Both the position numbers and the translations under genes were made by a program. From contig NZ_CP126107.1 of assembly GCF_030123365.1 (NCBI RefSeq), positions 1,907,501 to 1,971,500 of the forward strand: a stretch of 64,000 nt of DNA. The letters run 5' to 3'. The stretch is from Neobacillus sp. SuZ13. Lineage in GTDB: Bacteria > Bacillota > Bacilli > Bacillales > Cytobacillaceae. This document shows, piece after piece, positions 37,843 through 47,599 of this stretch (the first letter of the stretch is position 1; each line of letters opens with the position of its first letter). The notes under the pieces were generated by a model. It saw only the letters and a list, made by a program, of their open reading frames with translations. It made no database searches and was not told the origin of the DNA.

Positions 37843-38073
37843 ATGCTATCCAAAGAAAAAATGGCTAGAATTAACGAGTTGGCAAGAAAATCAAAAGCAA
37901 CGGGATTAACTGAAGCGGAAGCCAAAGAACAATCAAAATTAAGAAGCGAATATTTGGCAACATTCCGTTCAAATATGCTTGATACCTTAACCAACACAAA
38001 GTTCATTGATCCCGAGGGAAATGATGTCACGCCAGAAAAAATTAAAGCAAGGAAAAAAAATACACTTCACTAA
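37843..38073 (+). CDS. ynzC: DUF896-family protein YnzC
   Basis: This 76-residue helical protein, MLSKEKMARINELARKSKAT and onward through LTEAEAKEQSKLRSEYLATFR, is typical of UPF0291/DUF896. The ATG at 37843 has SD GAAAGGAAGG; an upstream in-frame TGT/ATG extension to 37807 is not needed. It is the third gene of the SOS operon and ends at a terminator. Function unknown. Confidence 0.9.
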   Translation: MLSKEKMARINELARKSKATGLTEAEAKEQSKLRSEYLATFRSNMLDTLTNTKFIDPEGNDVTPEKIKARKKNTLH

Positions 38074-38080
38074 AAAATTC

Positions 38081-38109
38081 AGGAATACAATTTTTGTATT
38101 CCTTTTTTA
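38081..38109 (+). terminator. Terminator of yneA-yneB-ynzC
   Basis: AGGAATACAA / TTGTATTCCT (10 bp) with a TTT loop, followed by TTTTT. Confidence 0.85.
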
Positions 38110-38254
38110 CATAGAACAACAATTTCTGTGTCAAACTAAAAAATAAAGTGGGTTTTGCTTCTTATTATTATGCTATTTGTTGAATAAAACACGGTATCAA
38201 TATAAAATTGAAATGTACTTAGTAACTAGTAGTCATTAGGAAAGGATGTAATTC

Positions 38255-40261
38255 ATGTTTAATAATATCGATGATTTATCTGTTACCTCGATCCGAACTT
38301 TATCGATTGATGCAATCGAGAAAGCAAACTCTGGACATCCAGGGATGCCAATGGGTGCAGCCCCAATGGCGTATACTTTATGGACTCGATTCATGAACCA
38401 AAATCCGAAGAATCCACGCTGGTTTAACCGAGATCGTTTTGTTTTATCTGCTGGACATGGGTCAGCATTGTTATACAGCATGCTTCACTTGTCTGGTTTT
38501 AATTTGTCCATGGATGACTTAAAACAATTCCGTCAATGGGGTTCAAAAACACCTGGTCACCCTGAATACGGCCACACTGAGGGTGTAGAAGCAACAACTG
38601 GTCCACTTGGACAAGGGATTGCAATGGCAGTGGGAATGGCAATGGCAGAACGCCATGTTGCAAGTGTTTATAATAAAGATAAGTATGAACTTGTGAACCA
38701 TTTTACATACAGCATTTGTGGAGATGGCGATTTGATGGAAGGTGTTTCTGCAGAGGCGGCTTCACTTGCAGGACACTTAAAACTAGGCCGTTTAGTGGTC
38801 CTTTATGATTCAAACGATATCTCTTTAGATGGTGACTTAAATAAGTCTTTCTCAGAAAGTGTTAAAGATCGCTTCCTATCCTACGGCTGGCAATATCTTC
38901 GTGTCGAGGACGGTAACAATCTAGAAGAAATCGCAAAAGCGCTTGAAGAATCAAGAAATGATTTAGAACGACCAACGATGATTGAAGTAAGAACAGTAAT
39001 CGGTTATGGTTCACCAAACCGTGCGGGTACATCAGGTGTTCATGGTTCACCACTTGGTGCTAATGAATTAAAACTTACTAAAGAAGCCTATAAATGGACT
39101 TTTGAAGAAGATTTCCATGTACCGCAGGAAGTCTATGACAACTTCCAAAAGCTTATCGTTGAAAATGGTGAGAAAAAGGAAAAAGAGTGGAATGAGCTAT
39201 TTGCTCAATATAAAAAAGAATACCCAGAATTAGCAGCTCAGCTTGAACAAGCATTAAATAATGAGCTTCCAGAGGGTTGGGATAAGGAAATCCCCGTCTA
39301 TAATGAAGGGAAAAGCCTTGCGAGCCGTGCCTCATCAGGTGAAGTAATTAATGGGATTGCTAAAAATCTACCAATTTTTATTGGGGGATCAGCAGACCTT
39401 GCAGGATCTAATAAAACAATGATCAAAGATACGAAAGACTTTATGCCAGGGTCTTATGAAGGCCGCAATATCTGGTTTGGAGTTCGTGAATTTGGAATGG
39501 GTGCTGCAATGAACGGGATTGCTCTTCATGGCGGGGTAAAAGTTTTTGGCGGAACATTCTTTGTCTTCTCTGATTACTTACGTCCAGCAATTCGCTTAGC
39601 CGCGTTGATGGGATTACCTGTTACCTATGTATTTACGCATGATAGTATTGCTGTTGGGGAAGATGGACCAACACACGAACCGGTAGAACAATTGGCAGCA
39701 TTACGTGCAATGTCAGGAATTTCAGTGATTCGCCCTGCAGACGGGAACGAAACTGCGGCTGCATGGAAGCTTGCTGTTGAGTCAACAGACAAACCAACTG
39801 CACTTGTGTTAACTCGTCAAGATTTACCTACATTAAAAGGAACTGATACCAATGCATATGAAGGTGTTTCTAAAGGTGCCTATGTGGTATCTCCTTCTGA
39901 AAGAGAAACTCCAGATGCATTGATATTAGCAACTGGTTCTGAAGTAAGTCTTGCAGTGGAAGCTCAAAAAGCACTTGCGGGAGAAGGGGTTCATGTTTCG
40001 GTTGTAAGTATGCCTTCATGGGACCGCTTCGAGCAACAATCCCAAGAATACAAGGATTCTGTTTTACCAAGAAGCGTGAAAAAGCGTCTTGGAATTGAAG
40101 TTGGCTCATCATTTGGCTGGCACAAATATACTGGTGACGAAGGTGATGTATTAGCGATTGATCATTTCGGAGCTTCAGCACCAGGAGAAAAGATTATGGA
40201 AGAATTCGGTTTCACCGTAGATAATGTAACTGCACGTGTGAAGGCACTTTTGCAAAAATAA
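38255..40261 (+). CDS. tkt: Transketolase
   Basis: This 668-residue thiamine-diphosphate enzyme has an N-terminal domain with [33 protein letters not shown] and the ThDP motif [22 protein letters not shown]...YDSNDIS. The pyrimidine-binding domain has [19 protein letters not shown] and [21 protein letters not shown]. It is complete. Works in the non-oxidative pentose phosphate pathway. SD GAAAGGATG. Monocistronic between two terminators. Confidence 0.97.
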   Translation: MFNNIDDLSVTSIRTLSIDAIEKANSGHPGMPMGAAPMAYTLWTRFMNQNPKNPRWFNRDRFVLSAGHGSALLYSMLHLSGFNLSMDDLKQFRQWGSKTPGHPEYGHTEGVEATTGPLGQGIAMAVGMAMAERHVASVYNKDKYELVNHFTYSICGDGDLMEGVSAEAASLAGHLKLGRLVVLYDSNDISLDGDLNKSFSESVKDRFLSYGWQYLRVEDGNNLEEIAKALEESRNDLERPTMIEVRTVIGYGSPNRAGTSGVHGSPLGANELKLTKEAYKWTFEEDFHVPQEVYDNFQKLIVENGEKKEKEWNELFAQYKKEYPELAAQLEQALNNELPEGWDKEIPVYNEGKSLASRASSGEVINGIAKNLPIFIGGSADLAGSNKTMIKDTKDFMPGSYEGRNIWFGVREFGMGAAMNGIALHGGVKVFGGTFFVFSDYLRPAIRLAALMGLPVTYVFTHDSIAVGEDGPTHEPVEQLAALRAMSGISVIRPADGNETAAAWKLAVESTDKPTALVLTRQDLPTLKGTDTNAYEGVSKGAYVVSPSERETPDALILATGSEVSLAVEAQKALAGEGVHVSVVSMPSWDRFEQQSQEYKDSVLPRSVKKRLGIEVGSSFGWHKYTGDEGDVLAIDHFGASAPGEKIMEEFGFTVDNVTARVKALLQK

Positions 40262-40275
40262 GATCGTATTTTTAG

Positions 40276-40304
40276 GAGAGCGGAATTTATCCGTTCTCTT
40301 TTTT
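40276..40304 (+). terminator. Terminator of tkt
   Basis: GAGAGCGGA pairs with TCCGTTCTC (one wobble), followed by TTTTTT. Confidence 0.8.
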
Positions 40305-40406
40305 GGTTTGGAAAGAAATTTTTTACAATAATATGAACAAAGATTTTTTGCAGGAAAATTCATAAAATATACCGAAATATAAAAAAATAGCTTGCAATTC
40401 TGATAA

Positions 40407-40414
40407 TCGACAAA
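40407..40414 (-). promoter_or_regulatory. Possible Spo0A box upstream of sirA
   Basis: On the minus strand this reads TTTGTCGA, matching six of seven bases of the 0A box TGTCGAA. It lies about 90 bases before sirA, which is a Spo0A-P target in B. subtilis. One short match only, so tentative. Confidence 0.4.
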
Positions 40415-40503
40415 AAAAGTGGAAGTTTTTGGCGCCGTAAGACAAATGTTTCGCTTGTCTTTTTTTATAATAGTAAAAAGGGTAACCAACGAAGGAGAGA
40501 ACA

Positions 40504-40947
40504 GTGGTGAGAAAATATCAGCTATATTTAATAGAAGATGAATTTGCGACCCATTACTTCGGAAGAGAGCGATTGTTTTTTCAGCTTTTTCAAGAGAATC
40601 ATAAAGCAAACGGTGAGCTTAAATTTATAACCCAAAAACAAATTTCATATATAACAAGAAAGGTCGAGGCGCTAAAAATCCATCAACTTATTCAAAAGCA
40701 GCTTGGAAAAATAAAGGGATTTAAAGCAGAAAATGGTGCATATTCGATGGAATTAAGCGGAAAACTAAGTACGGCAAAGTTAGAAGTATTCCAAGATTTA
40801 ATTACCATTGATGCACAAGGAAGCTATGAAGCCGAGACTGCCTTTTTTGAAGTGTTACGAAAATGCGAGACTTCCTTTTTAGCGCTTGATCTTGAACATC
40901 AACGATACGGTTGGTTAAAACCGATAAAAGAAAGAAAATTTATCTGA
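40504..40947 (+). CDS. sirA: Sporulation inhibitor of replication SirA
   Basis: This 147-residue protein starts with tandem GTG codons. The N-terminus RKYQLYLIEDEFATHYFGRE, the central QKQISYITRKVEALKIHQLI and the end LALDLEHQRYGWLKPIKERKF match SirA (YneE), which binds DnaA domain I and blocks new replication rounds at sporulation onset. It sits between tkt and yneF as in B. subtilis. Identity rests on sequence pattern plus position. Confidence 0.85.
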   Translation: MVRKYQLYLIEDEFATHYFGRERLFFQLFQENHKANGELKFITQKQISYITRKVEALKIHQLIQKQLGKIKGFKAENGAYSMELSGKLSTAKLEVFQDLITIDAQGSYEAETAFFEVLRKCETSFLALDLEHQRYGWLKPIKERKFI

Positions 40948-41018
40948 TTGCAGATATTGTCTAATCGTGTTTTATTTAGTACACTGTATGGTAGACAACA
41001 CGAAGGAGGAAGTTGAAT

Positions 41019-41231
41019 ATGTATTACGTTCTAGTTGGTATACTGGCACTAGCAGCTGGTGTAGCACTAGGATTTTTCATTGCTCGTAAATATATGATGA
41101 GCTACTTAAAGAAAAATCCGCCTATTAATGAACAAATGCTGAAAATGATGATGATGCAAATGGGTCAAAAACCATCACAAAAGAAGATCAACCAAATGAT
41201 GGCTGCCATGAACAAGCAACAATCTAAATAA
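41019..41231 (+). CDS. yneF: UPF0154 membrane protein YneF
   Basis: This 70-residue protein has one N-terminal transmembrane helix ([25 protein letters not shown]) and a cytoplasmic tail ([20 protein letters not shown], then [16 protein letters not shown]) diagnostic of UPF0154/YneF. ATG at 41019 has SD AAGGAGGAAG. Function unknown. Ends at the 41271 terminator. Confidence 0.93.
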   Translation: MYYVLVGILALAAGVALGFFIARKYMMSYLKKNPPINEQMLKMMMMQMGQKPSQKKINQMMAAMNKQQSK

Positions 41232-41270
41232 ACGGACAAGCAAACACGATCCGATTAGACCAATAAATAA

Positions 41271-41312
41271 CCACCTTTCTGAATTTTTTAAATTCCGACA
41301 GGTGGTTTTTAT
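41271..41312 (+). terminator. Terminator of yneF
   Basis: CCACCT / AGGTGG with an inner GAATTT / AAATTC stem, followed by a T-rich tail. Confidence 0.8.
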
Positions 41313-41415
41313 TTTAAAAAAAAAGCAGATATTATGACGAATTTATGAAACAAAAAGGGATGGAAGGGAACGCTTTTATTTGTGTCGTATAATAGTGAGG
41401 ACGGGAGGAGATTAT

Positions 41416-41712
41416 ATGAAAATTGACTTGGTTCCTACTACTGTTGTTCAAGGTAACAAGCATTGTGTATTTTGTGGTGATCTATTTGATTATGTGGCCC
41501 TTGTAAATGGGGAGAATATTCTTGAGGAATTAAAAAATTTCAATCCCGAAAAAGCGGTAACGGACCAGGTGGTTGTTCTGAAGAATAGCTCAGTCAATAG
41601 TACCAAACAACAGATTATCGATTTAGAGATTACGGTTCGATGCCCTCAGTGCAATTCAAATAATAGGTTTACTGGTTATTTTGGTGATTCGGATAAAGTA
41701 ATAGAATTTTAA
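41416..41712 (+). CDS. Small hypothetical protein with two CxxC pairs
   Basis: This 98-residue cytoplasmic protein has likely zinc ligands in KHCVFCGDLF near residue 15 and VRCPQCNSNNRF near residue 78. I use the ATG at 41416 (SD GGGAGGAG). I do not recognise a named family. It has its own terminator and probably its own promoter. The two CxxC pairs suggest a structural zinc site. Confidence 0.7.
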   Translation: MKIDLVPTTVVQGNKHCVFCGDLFDYVALVNGENILEELKNFNPEKAVTDQVVVLKNSSVNSTKQQIIDLEITVRCPQCNSNNRFTGYFGDSDKVIEF

Positions 41713-41718
41713 GTTGAA

Positions 41719-41746
41719 AGCGCCCATATAAATGGGTGTTTTTTTA
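41719..41746 (+). terminator. Terminator after the 41416 gene
   Basis: CGCCCAT / ATGGGTG stem with short ATAA loop and TTTTTTT tail. Confidence 0.75.
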
Positions 41747-41863
41747 TGTATAGATAATATACTTAATCTTCCTTATTTTAATAATATTTGGTAAAATTAA
41801 ACCTCTGTTAATGGATTAGTTTGACTAACAGCAATAATTTTCTTGTGTTTTGGGGGCGGTAGC

Positions 41864-43615
41864 ATGAAAGTATTTTTAGACTTAGGCTGGTATTTTAAAA
41901 AAGAGAAAAAGGCGTATATTTCTGGGATCTTCATTTTAATGCTTGTGGCTGTCCTGCAGCTGGTGCCGCCAAAGGTCATTGGAATCATTGCAGACGAAAT
42001 TAAGAATGGGACTATGACCAAGGGAATACTCCTTCAGTGGATAGGGGCACTCGTTGCAGTAGGGGTAGCTATGTATGTTCTTCGCTATTATTGGAGAGTG
42101 ATGATTTTTGGTTCTTCCGTTAAGCTCAGTAGACTGCTGCGGAATCGACTGTATCAGCACTTTACCAATATGTCCCCATCATTCTACCAAAAACGTCGAA
42201 TTGGGGATTTGATGGCTCATGCTACAAACGATCTGCAAGCGATTCAGCAAACAGCTGGTGTTGGTGTGTTAACTTTTGTTGATTCGCTGTCTACTGGTGG
42301 CTTTGTTATCTGTGCGATGGCATTTACGATCAGCTGGAAACTTACCTTAATTTGTTTGATTCCTATGCCTTTTATGGTCATCCTTACGAGTTGGTTTGGA
42401 ACGATGCTCCATCGAACCTTTTATCAGGCTCAAGAAGCCTTTTCATCATTAAATGATAAAACGCAGGAAAGCATTACCGGGATTAAAGTCATTAAGACAT
42501 TTGGTCAGGAAAACGAAGATATCGAGGATTTTCGGAAGCAATCAGAAGATGTTGTCCAAAAAAATATTACTGTTGCAAAAATTGATTCACTGTTTGATCC
42601 AACGATATCAATAATTGTGGGAATTTCTTTCTTTTTATCGATTGTATTTGGTTCTAGATATGTCCTTAATGGGGAACTAACGATTGGACAATTACTTTCG
42701 TTTACTACATATTTGGGGTTGCTTATTTGGCCAATGCTTGCATTTGGCTGGTTGTTTAATATTGTTGAGCGGGGCAGGGCTTCCTATGACCGTGTCACCT
42801 TGCTCCTTCAGGAAAAAGTAGATATTACGGATCTGGAGGATGCCTTAAACATAGTGCCGGCAGGAAAAATAAAATTCGACCTTGCGAAGTTTACCTACCC
42901 AGGTGAAAATGAACCAGTTTTAAAGGATATTCACTTTTCACTACAAGCAGGGGAAACACTTGGCATTGTGGGTAAAACGGGTGCCGGGAAAACAACACTA
43001 TTAAAGCTGCTCATTCGTGAGTTTGATAGTTATCAAGGGGAAATTACCATTGGTGGTAAGAAACTTCAGGCCTACAAACTTGAAAAATTACGTGAAGCGA
43101 TTGGTTATGTACCGCAAGATCACTTTTTGTTTTCTGCTACAGTCGGAGAAAACATCGCCTTTACAAACCCTAACTCCTCCACAGAGGAAGTAGAGAATGC
43201 CGCAAAGTTAGCGAATATCCATGATGATATCCTTCAATTTGTGGAAGGGTATCATACGGTTGTTGGGGAGAGGGGGGTGTCATTATCTGGCGGGCAGAAA
43301 CAGAGGATTTCGATTGCCCGGGCTATTTTGATGAATCCAGAAGTATTGGTCCTCGACGATTCCTTATCTGCAGTAGATGCAAAAACAGAAGAAGCCATTC
43401 TTTCCTCGTTAAGAGAAAACCGAGAAGGAAAAACAACCATAATTACTTCCCACCGATTAAGTGCGATTCAACATGCCAATCTCATTCTCGTTCTCGAAGA
43501 AGGTAAGATTGTCGAAAGAGGCACCCATGAAGCATTAATGGAAATCGGCGGATGGTATAAGCAAATGTATATACGCCAGCAGCTAGAAGAGCTGGTCGAG
43601 CATGGAGGACATTAA
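41864..43615 (+). CDS. ABC exporter half-transporter, degenerate-site subunit (YheI/BmrC-like)
   Basis: This 583-residue protein has six transmembrane helices (about residues 18-290) fused to an ATPase with Walker A GIVGKTGAGKTTLLKLL, Q-loop YVPQDHF, signature VSLSGGQKQRISIARAI, and Walker B LVLDDSLSAVD, where the catalytic Glu is replaced by Asp. That substitution is characteristic of one half of heterodimeric exporters such as BmrC. The partner gene starts one base after the stop. The ATG at 41864 has the SD GGGGGCGG. Likely multidrug or lipid export; substrate unknown. Confidence 0.85.
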   Translation: MKVFLDLGWYFKKEKKAYISGIFILMLVAVLQLVPPKVIGIIADEIKNGTMTKGILLQWIGALVAVGVAMYVLRYYWRVMIFGSSVKLSRLLRNRLYQHFTNMSPSFYQKRRIGDLMAHATNDLQAIQQTAGVGVLTFVDSLSTGGFVICAMAFTISWKLTLICLIPMPFMVILTSWFGTMLHRTFYQAQEAFSSLNDKTQESITGIKVIKTFGQENEDIEDFRKQSEDVVQKNITVAKIDSLFDPTISIIVGISFFLSIVFGSRYVLNGELTIGQLLSFTTYLGLLIWPMLAFGWLFNIVERGRASYDRVTLLLQEKVDITDLEDALNIVPAGKIKFDLAKFTYPGENEPVLKDIHFSLQAGETLGIVGKTGAGKTTLLKLLIREFDSYQGEITIGGKKLQAYKLEKLREAIGYVPQDHFLFSATVGENIAFTNPNSSTEEVENAAKLANIHDDILQFVEGYHTVVGERGVSLSGGQKQRISIARAILMNPEVLVLDDSLSAVDAKTEEAILSSLRENREGKTTIITSHRLSAIQHANLILVLEEGKIVERGTHEALMEIGGWYKQMYIRQQLEELVEHGGH

Positions 43616-43616
43616 T

Positions 43617-45407
43617 ATGGAAGAAAAAATACAGCTTTCTGACCGTGAACAACGAAATATTTTATTTCGGCTGCTGTCCTACACGAAACCCCATAAAAAA
43701 CTGGTAGGAATGGCATTTATCTTTCTATTATTAACAACCATCGGTGATATTGTCCTTCCGATCTTAGTCAAAATTTTTATCGATGATTATTTAACACCAG
43801 GAAAGCTCGAATTTCAACCTCTATTAATCCTTGGCTCCACATATATGGGCATTCAAATCATCAAAGCCATTCTAATGTTTTTTCAATTTGTAAAATTCCA
43901 AGAGCTGGCTTTAAAAATTATCCAACAGCTTCGAATAGATGTTTTTTCTAAAGTTCAATCACTTGGGCTAAAATATTTTGATCAAACACCTGCCGGCAGT
44001 ATTGTTTCTAGGGTAACGAATGATACCGAAGCGATTAAAGACATGTTTGTCACAGTTATTGCAACGTTTATCCAAGGTGGGTTTTTATTATTAGGGATTT
44101 TTATCGCGATGTTTATCTTGAATATCAAACTTGGATTATTATGCGTCATTATCCTTCCAATGCTGGTATTTGTCATGAACCTCTATCGAAAGTTAAGTTC
44201 ACGATTTTACCTTGATATGCGCGAACGACTGAGCCAGTTGAATGCCAAGTTAAGTGAATCTTTATCAGGAATGGGCATCATTCAAGTGTTTCGTCAGGAA
44301 AAAAGACTCCGTGCTGAATTTGGAATGATAAATGACCAGCACTATGAGGCAGGAATGAAGAATCTTAAAATTGACGGCCTTCTGTTAAGGCCAGCGATTG
44401 ATTTGATTTACGTTTTAGCATTAATCATTGTGTTATCATATTTTGGGCTCACTTCTTTGAACCATGTGATTAAAATCGGAGTTTTATATGCCTTTATCAA
44501 CTATCTGGATCGTTTTTTTGAACCGGTTAATCAAATGATGATGAGACTTTCCTTATACCAGCAGGCAATTGTCGCTGGATCACGAGTCTTTAAATTATTA
44601 GATGAGGAAGAGTTAGCACCTGCCCAAAAGGAAGAGAACAGTCTAACGATTGAGCAAGGGAAAATTGAATTTAAGGAGTTAAGTTTTTCCTATAATGGGA
44701 AACAGGATGTGCTTAAATCTATTTCTTTCACGGCTAAACCTGGCGAAACCGTCGCCCTAGTTGGTCATACCGGAAGCGGGAAAAGCTCAATCATTAATTT
44801 GTTGATGCGCTTCTACGAATATGAACGGGGTGACATTTTCATTGACGGTCAATCCATTCGAAATTTCACCCAAACAGAGCTCCGAGAGAAAATGGGCCTC
44901 GTTTTACAGGATCCATTTTTATTCTTCGGGACGGTAAAGGACAATATCCGCCTGCATGCCAATGACATGACGGACGAACAAGTGGAAGAGGCGGCGAGGT
45001 TTGTCCAGGCCCATACTTTTATCGAAAAATTGGAGGATGGTTTTGACCATAAGGTGGTTGAGCGAGGGACCACTTTCTCAAGCGGTCAAAGGCAATTAAT
45101 CGCCTTTGCTAGAACGATTGCAACCAATCCGAAGATTTTGGTCCTAGATGAAGCGACAGCTAATATTGATACCGAAACAGAGGAAGCCATTCAAACAGCA
45201 CTCGCCAAAATGCGAAAAGGGCGAACAACCATTGCAATTGCCCATCGGTTGTCAACGATTCAGGATGCTGATTTAATCTTAGTTTTGCACCAAGGAGAAA
45301 TTGTTGAAAGGGGAACCCATCAAGAACTGCTTGCTCTAGGCGGGTTATACCATAAAATGTTCCTTTTACAAAATGGAGTGGTAGAGAGTCTAGATGTTGT
45401 GAATTGA
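43617..45407 (+). CDS. ABC exporter half-transporter, catalytic-site subunit (YheH/BmrD-like)
   Basis: This 596-residue protein has six transmembrane helices and an ATPase with Walker A LVGHTGSGKSSIINLL, VLQDPFLF, an altered signature TFSSGQRQLIAFART and a canonical Walker B ILVLDEATANIDTE. Together with the preceding subunit this makes one good and one degenerate ATP site, as in BmrCD-type exporters. The ATG at 43617 uses GGAGG inside the end of the first gene. BmrD of B. subtilis is longer, so orthology is uncertain. Ends at a terminator. Confidence 0.85.
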   Translation: MEEKIQLSDREQRNILFRLLSYTKPHKKLVGMAFIFLLLTTIGDIVLPILVKIFIDDYLTPGKLEFQPLLILGSTYMGIQIIKAILMFFQFVKFQELALKIIQQLRIDVFSKVQSLGLKYFDQTPAGSIVSRVTNDTEAIKDMFVTVIATFIQGGFLLLGIFIAMFILNIKLGLLCVIILPMLVFVMNLYRKLSSRFYLDMRERLSQLNAKLSESLSGMGIIQVFRQEKRLRAEFGMINDQHYEAGMKNLKIDGLLLRPAIDLIYVLALIIVLSYFGLTSLNHVIKIGVLYAFINYLDRFFEPVNQMMMRLSLYQQAIVAGSRVFKLLDEEELAPAQKEENSLTIEQGKIEFKELSFSYNGKQDVLKSISFTAKPGETVALVGHTGSGKSSIINLLMRFYEYERGDIFIDGQSIRNFTQTELREKMGLVLQDPFLFFGTVKDNIRLHANDMTDEQVEEAARFVQAHTFIEKLEDGFDHKVVERGTTFSSGQRQLIAFARTIATNPKILVLDEATANIDTETEEAIQTALAKMRKGRTTIAIAHRLSTIQDADLILVLHQGEIVERGTHQELLALGGLYHKMFLLQNGVVESLDVVN

Positions 45408-45412
45408 TGAAG

Positions 45413-45440
45413 AAAGCCTGGCATCGCTGCCAGGCTTTTA
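45413..45440. terminator. Terminator of the ABC exporter genes
   Basis: AAAGCCTGGCA / TGCCAGGCTTT, 11 bp, loop TCGC, with T-rich tail. The convergent small gene at 45463-45639 may also use it. Confidence 0.8.
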
Positions 45441-45462
45441 GTATTTTTATAGGAATTTTTTC

Positions 45463-45639
45463 TTAACAGGCTGATGATGGAACCTTTTTTATATATATGC
45501 GCTGATATTCATTTAAAAGGTGGTCAAGCTCCTGGCTGTAGCGAATCGCAATGGAGGATGTCAAGCCGTTGCTAGTAGCGACTTGAATTAATTCAGCTCG
45601 TTTTTTTTCAATTAATGTAACTAAATCATTCTTTGTCAC
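45463..45639 (-). CDS. Spo0E-like aspartyl-phosphate phosphatase, 58 residues
   Basis: On the minus strand a GTG at 45639 opens a 58-codon frame: MTKNDLVTLIEKKRAELIQV, then ATSNGLTSSIAIRYSQELDH, then LLNEYQRIYIKKVPSSAC. The SQELDHLLNEY core is the Spo0E-family signature (S-Q-E-L-D), which removes phosphate from Spo0A-P and delays sporulation. An SD (GGAAAGGAAACG) lies upstream. In B. subtilis YnzD, a member of this family, sits in the same yne region. The gene is easy to miss because of its size and GTG start. Confidence 0.82.
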   Translation of the reverse strand: MTKNDLVTLIEKKRAELIQVATSNGLTSSIAIRYSQELDHLLNEYQRIYIKKVPSSAC

Positions 45640-45918
45640 GGCCGTTTCCTTTCCAGAGTAACCCCTAAATTTTGGTTAAAACAGAATACTAATATACCAA
45701 ATTTCAATTGGTTTTACTAGTATAACCTATGTTGTAAATTTTTTCAAAGAGAATTGTAAATAAATACCCATCCAATTTATGCATATAAATAGTTAGAAGG
45801 AATATTGGAAAGGAGAAATAAAAAACTAGGGCGACACAAAATATTCAAGTTCATCATTATCATTTATAACAAACATTTGTTAGAATAGAAACGTATCGAC
45901 TAGAGTGGGAGTGTTAAT
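45640..45918. other. Intergenic region upstream of ccdA
   Basis: AT-rich, divergent region between the Spo0E-like gene and ccdA. The stretch tttataacaaacatttgttagaatagaaacg before ccdA contains AACAAACATTTGTT, a 14-base perfect palindrome-like sequence (45868-45881), and a TAGAAT -10-like element. No further gene seen. Confidence 0.45.
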
Positions 45919-46626
45919 ATGTCAGATGTAAATATATTTTTAGCATTAGGGGCAGGATTTTTAAGTTTTATTTCACCTTGTTGTTTGCCGCTTTATCCTG
46001 CATTTCTCTCATATATCACAGGGATGTCTGTTGGAGAGTTAAAGAGTGAAAATGCCATGCTTCAAAGACGGAGTCTACTTCACACCTTATTTTTTCTATT
46101 AGGCTTTTCGATTATTTTTATTGCGATTGGATTTGGAACTTCGTTTCTAGGAAGCTTTTTCTTACAGTATAAAGATTTAATTCGTCAGCTTGGCGGAATT
46201 TTTATTGTCTTCTTTGGTTTGGTGATTGTTGGGATTCTAAATCCGAAGTTTATGATGAAAGACCGTCGTATTGAATTTAAAAATCGTCCTTCTGGTTATT
46301 TTGGTTCCGTTTTAATCGGGATGGCATTTGCAGCTGGATGGACACCTTGTACCGGTCCAATTCTTTCCTTTGTTATCTCACTAGCAGCGACTAATCCTGG
46401 CTCAGGAATGATGTATATGATTGCTTATTCGCTAGGTTTTGCGATTCCATTCTTTATTCTTTCATTCTTCCTTGGCCGTATGAATTGGATTAAGAAGAAC
46501 AGTGCGAAAATCGTCAAAATTGGCGGTTACATAATGATTGTCATGGGGATTGTCTTATTCTTTGACTGGATGACAAAAATCATATCGATCTTTTCAAATC
46601 TGTTTGGTGGTTTTACAGGGTTCTAA
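45919..46626 (+). CDS. ccdA: Cytochrome c biogenesis protein CcdA
   Basis: This 235-residue protein has six transmembrane helices. The two redox cysteines are in [13 protein letters not shown] near the first helix and [14 protein letters not shown] near the fourth, as in CcdA. It passes electrons across the membrane to keep apocytochrome c haem-binding cysteines reduced and also serves spore-coat thiol-disulfide exchange. In B. subtilis a response-regulator gene (yneI) lies between ccdA and ccdC; it is absent here. Confidence 0.95.
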   Translation: MSDVNIFLALGAGFLSFISPCCLPLYPAFLSYITGMSVGELKSENAMLQRRSLLHTLFFLLGFSIIFIAIGFGTSFLGSFFLQYKDLIRQLGGIFIVFFGLVIVGILNPKFMMKDRRIEFKNRPSGYFGSVLIGMAFAAGWTPCTGPILSFVISLAATNPGSGMMYMIAYSLGFAIPFFILSFFLGRMNWIKKNSAKIVKIGGYIMIVMGIVLFFDWMTKIISIFSNLFGGFTGF

Positions 46627-46653
46627 ATATATAAAAATATAAATATTGTATGT

Positions 46654-46687
46654 AAGGGAAAATTCCTGAGGAGGTTTTTCCCTTTTT
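46654..46687 (+). terminator. Terminator of ccdA
   Basis: AAGGGAAAA / TTTTCCCTT stem followed by TTT, about 30 bases after the ccdA stop. Confidence 0.7.
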
Positions 46688-46793
46688 GTATCAATAATCA
46701 GGTTGGTAAAAATGGGTTACTTTTTATTGAGATAATTTTTTTCAAATCCATTTATTTGAGTTATAATGGGTTAGTAAATAAATTAGATAAGGA

Positions 46794-47282
46794 ATGAATC
46801 TAATGAACATAGTTCTTGCTTCTTCAATTGGAGCGGTGTTTATGGGTAGTCTGGCCTTAGTGGTCCGGATGAAAGCCGCAAAAAAACCCACCAACGCTCG
46901 TAAAATTATTCTACCGCCTCTGTTCATGTCGAGTGGGGCATTAATGTATATTGAACCTCAGTTTAGACTAACTGGAGCAGAAATGATCGAAGCAGCGATC
47001 GTGGGGATGTTATTCTCCATTTTACTTATTAAAACCTCGAAGTTTGAGATCCGCGATAATGATATTTATCTAAAACGGTCCAAAGCATTTTTCTTTATAT
47101 TGATTGGGCTATTAGTTGTTCGCCTAGTAATGAAATCGATACTAAGTGCGACCATCGATATTGGTGAACTAAGCGGCATGTTTTTCTTCCTAGCCTATTG
47201 TATGATTGTGCCTTGGCGGATTGCGATGTATTTGGATTATAAAAAACTGTTTAAACGGCTGCATGGTGGTAAACAGATATAG
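46794..47282 (+). CDS. ccdC: CcdC-like membrane protein (YneJ)
   Basis: This 162-residue protein has about four to five transmembrane helices. The first (ATG at 46794 or 46803) is IVLASSIGAVFMGSLALVVRM. The KKPTNARKIILPPLFMSSGALMYIEPQFR and IVPWRIAMYLDYKKLFKRL segments are typical of CcdC/YneJ (DUF1453-like). The role in cytochrome c maturation is not essential in B. subtilis. Own terminator at 47294. Position next to ccdA and yneK supports the call. Confidence 0.88.
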   Translation: MNLMNIVLASSIGAVFMGSLALVVRMKAAKKPTNARKIILPPLFMSSGALMYIEPQFRLTGAEMIEAAIVGMLFSILLIKTSKFEIRDNDIYLKRSKAFFFILIGLLVVRLVMKSILSATIDIGELSGMFFFLAYCMIVPWRIAMYLDYKKLFKRLHGGKQI

Positions 47283-47293
47283 TTTGATGTGGG

Positions 47294-47320
47294 ACTGGTC
47301 CATTATTGGATCAGTTTTTT
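47294..47320 (+). terminator. Terminator of ccdC
   Basis: ACTGGTCC / GGATCAGT (one wobble) with ATTATT loop and TTTTTT tail. Confidence 0.75.
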
Positions 47321-47384
47321 GATTTAGTTTTAGGTAAGTTTAGGAAACATTGTCGAAAATGGCATTGTTGCAATTGAGTATTTG

Positions 47385-47550
47385 GGCCATTTAACGAGAA
47401 GTGTAAAAAAGAGGACTTGAGGTAAATCCAAGTCTGTTTCATTTACCGAGAAGTGTAAAAAAGAGGACTTGCGGTAAATCCAAGTCTGTTTCATTTACCG
47501 AAGAGTGTAAAAAAGAGGACTTGCGGTAAATCAAAGTCTTGGTTTAATGA
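47385..47550 (+). repeat. Tandem array B of a 52-bp repeat (two full units, two partial)
   Basis: Units start at 47421, 47473 and 47525 (partial), preceded by a decayed partial unit. Layout is GGTAAAT, 13-base loop (ccaagtctgtttc), ATTTACC, 25-base linker with A6 (gagaagtgtaaaaaagagg, then acttgc): 7+13+7+25, exactly as in array A at 34531-35040. The arms are identical in the two arrays, while loop and linker differ. Here the linker end GACTTG pairs with the next loop's CAAGTC across GGTAAAT. The array lies between convergent ccdC and yneK, outside any gene. Confidence 0.88.
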
Positions 47551-47567
47551 CTATACGATTAATACTT

Positions 47568-47599
47568 AAAAACAAAAAACCGTCCCTTGATGGACGGTT
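47568..47599 (-). terminator. Terminator of yneK
   Basis: AACCGTCC / GGACGGTT with a six-base loop; on the minus strand it is followed by TTTTTTG and more T. It overlaps the last codon of yneK. Confidence 0.75.
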
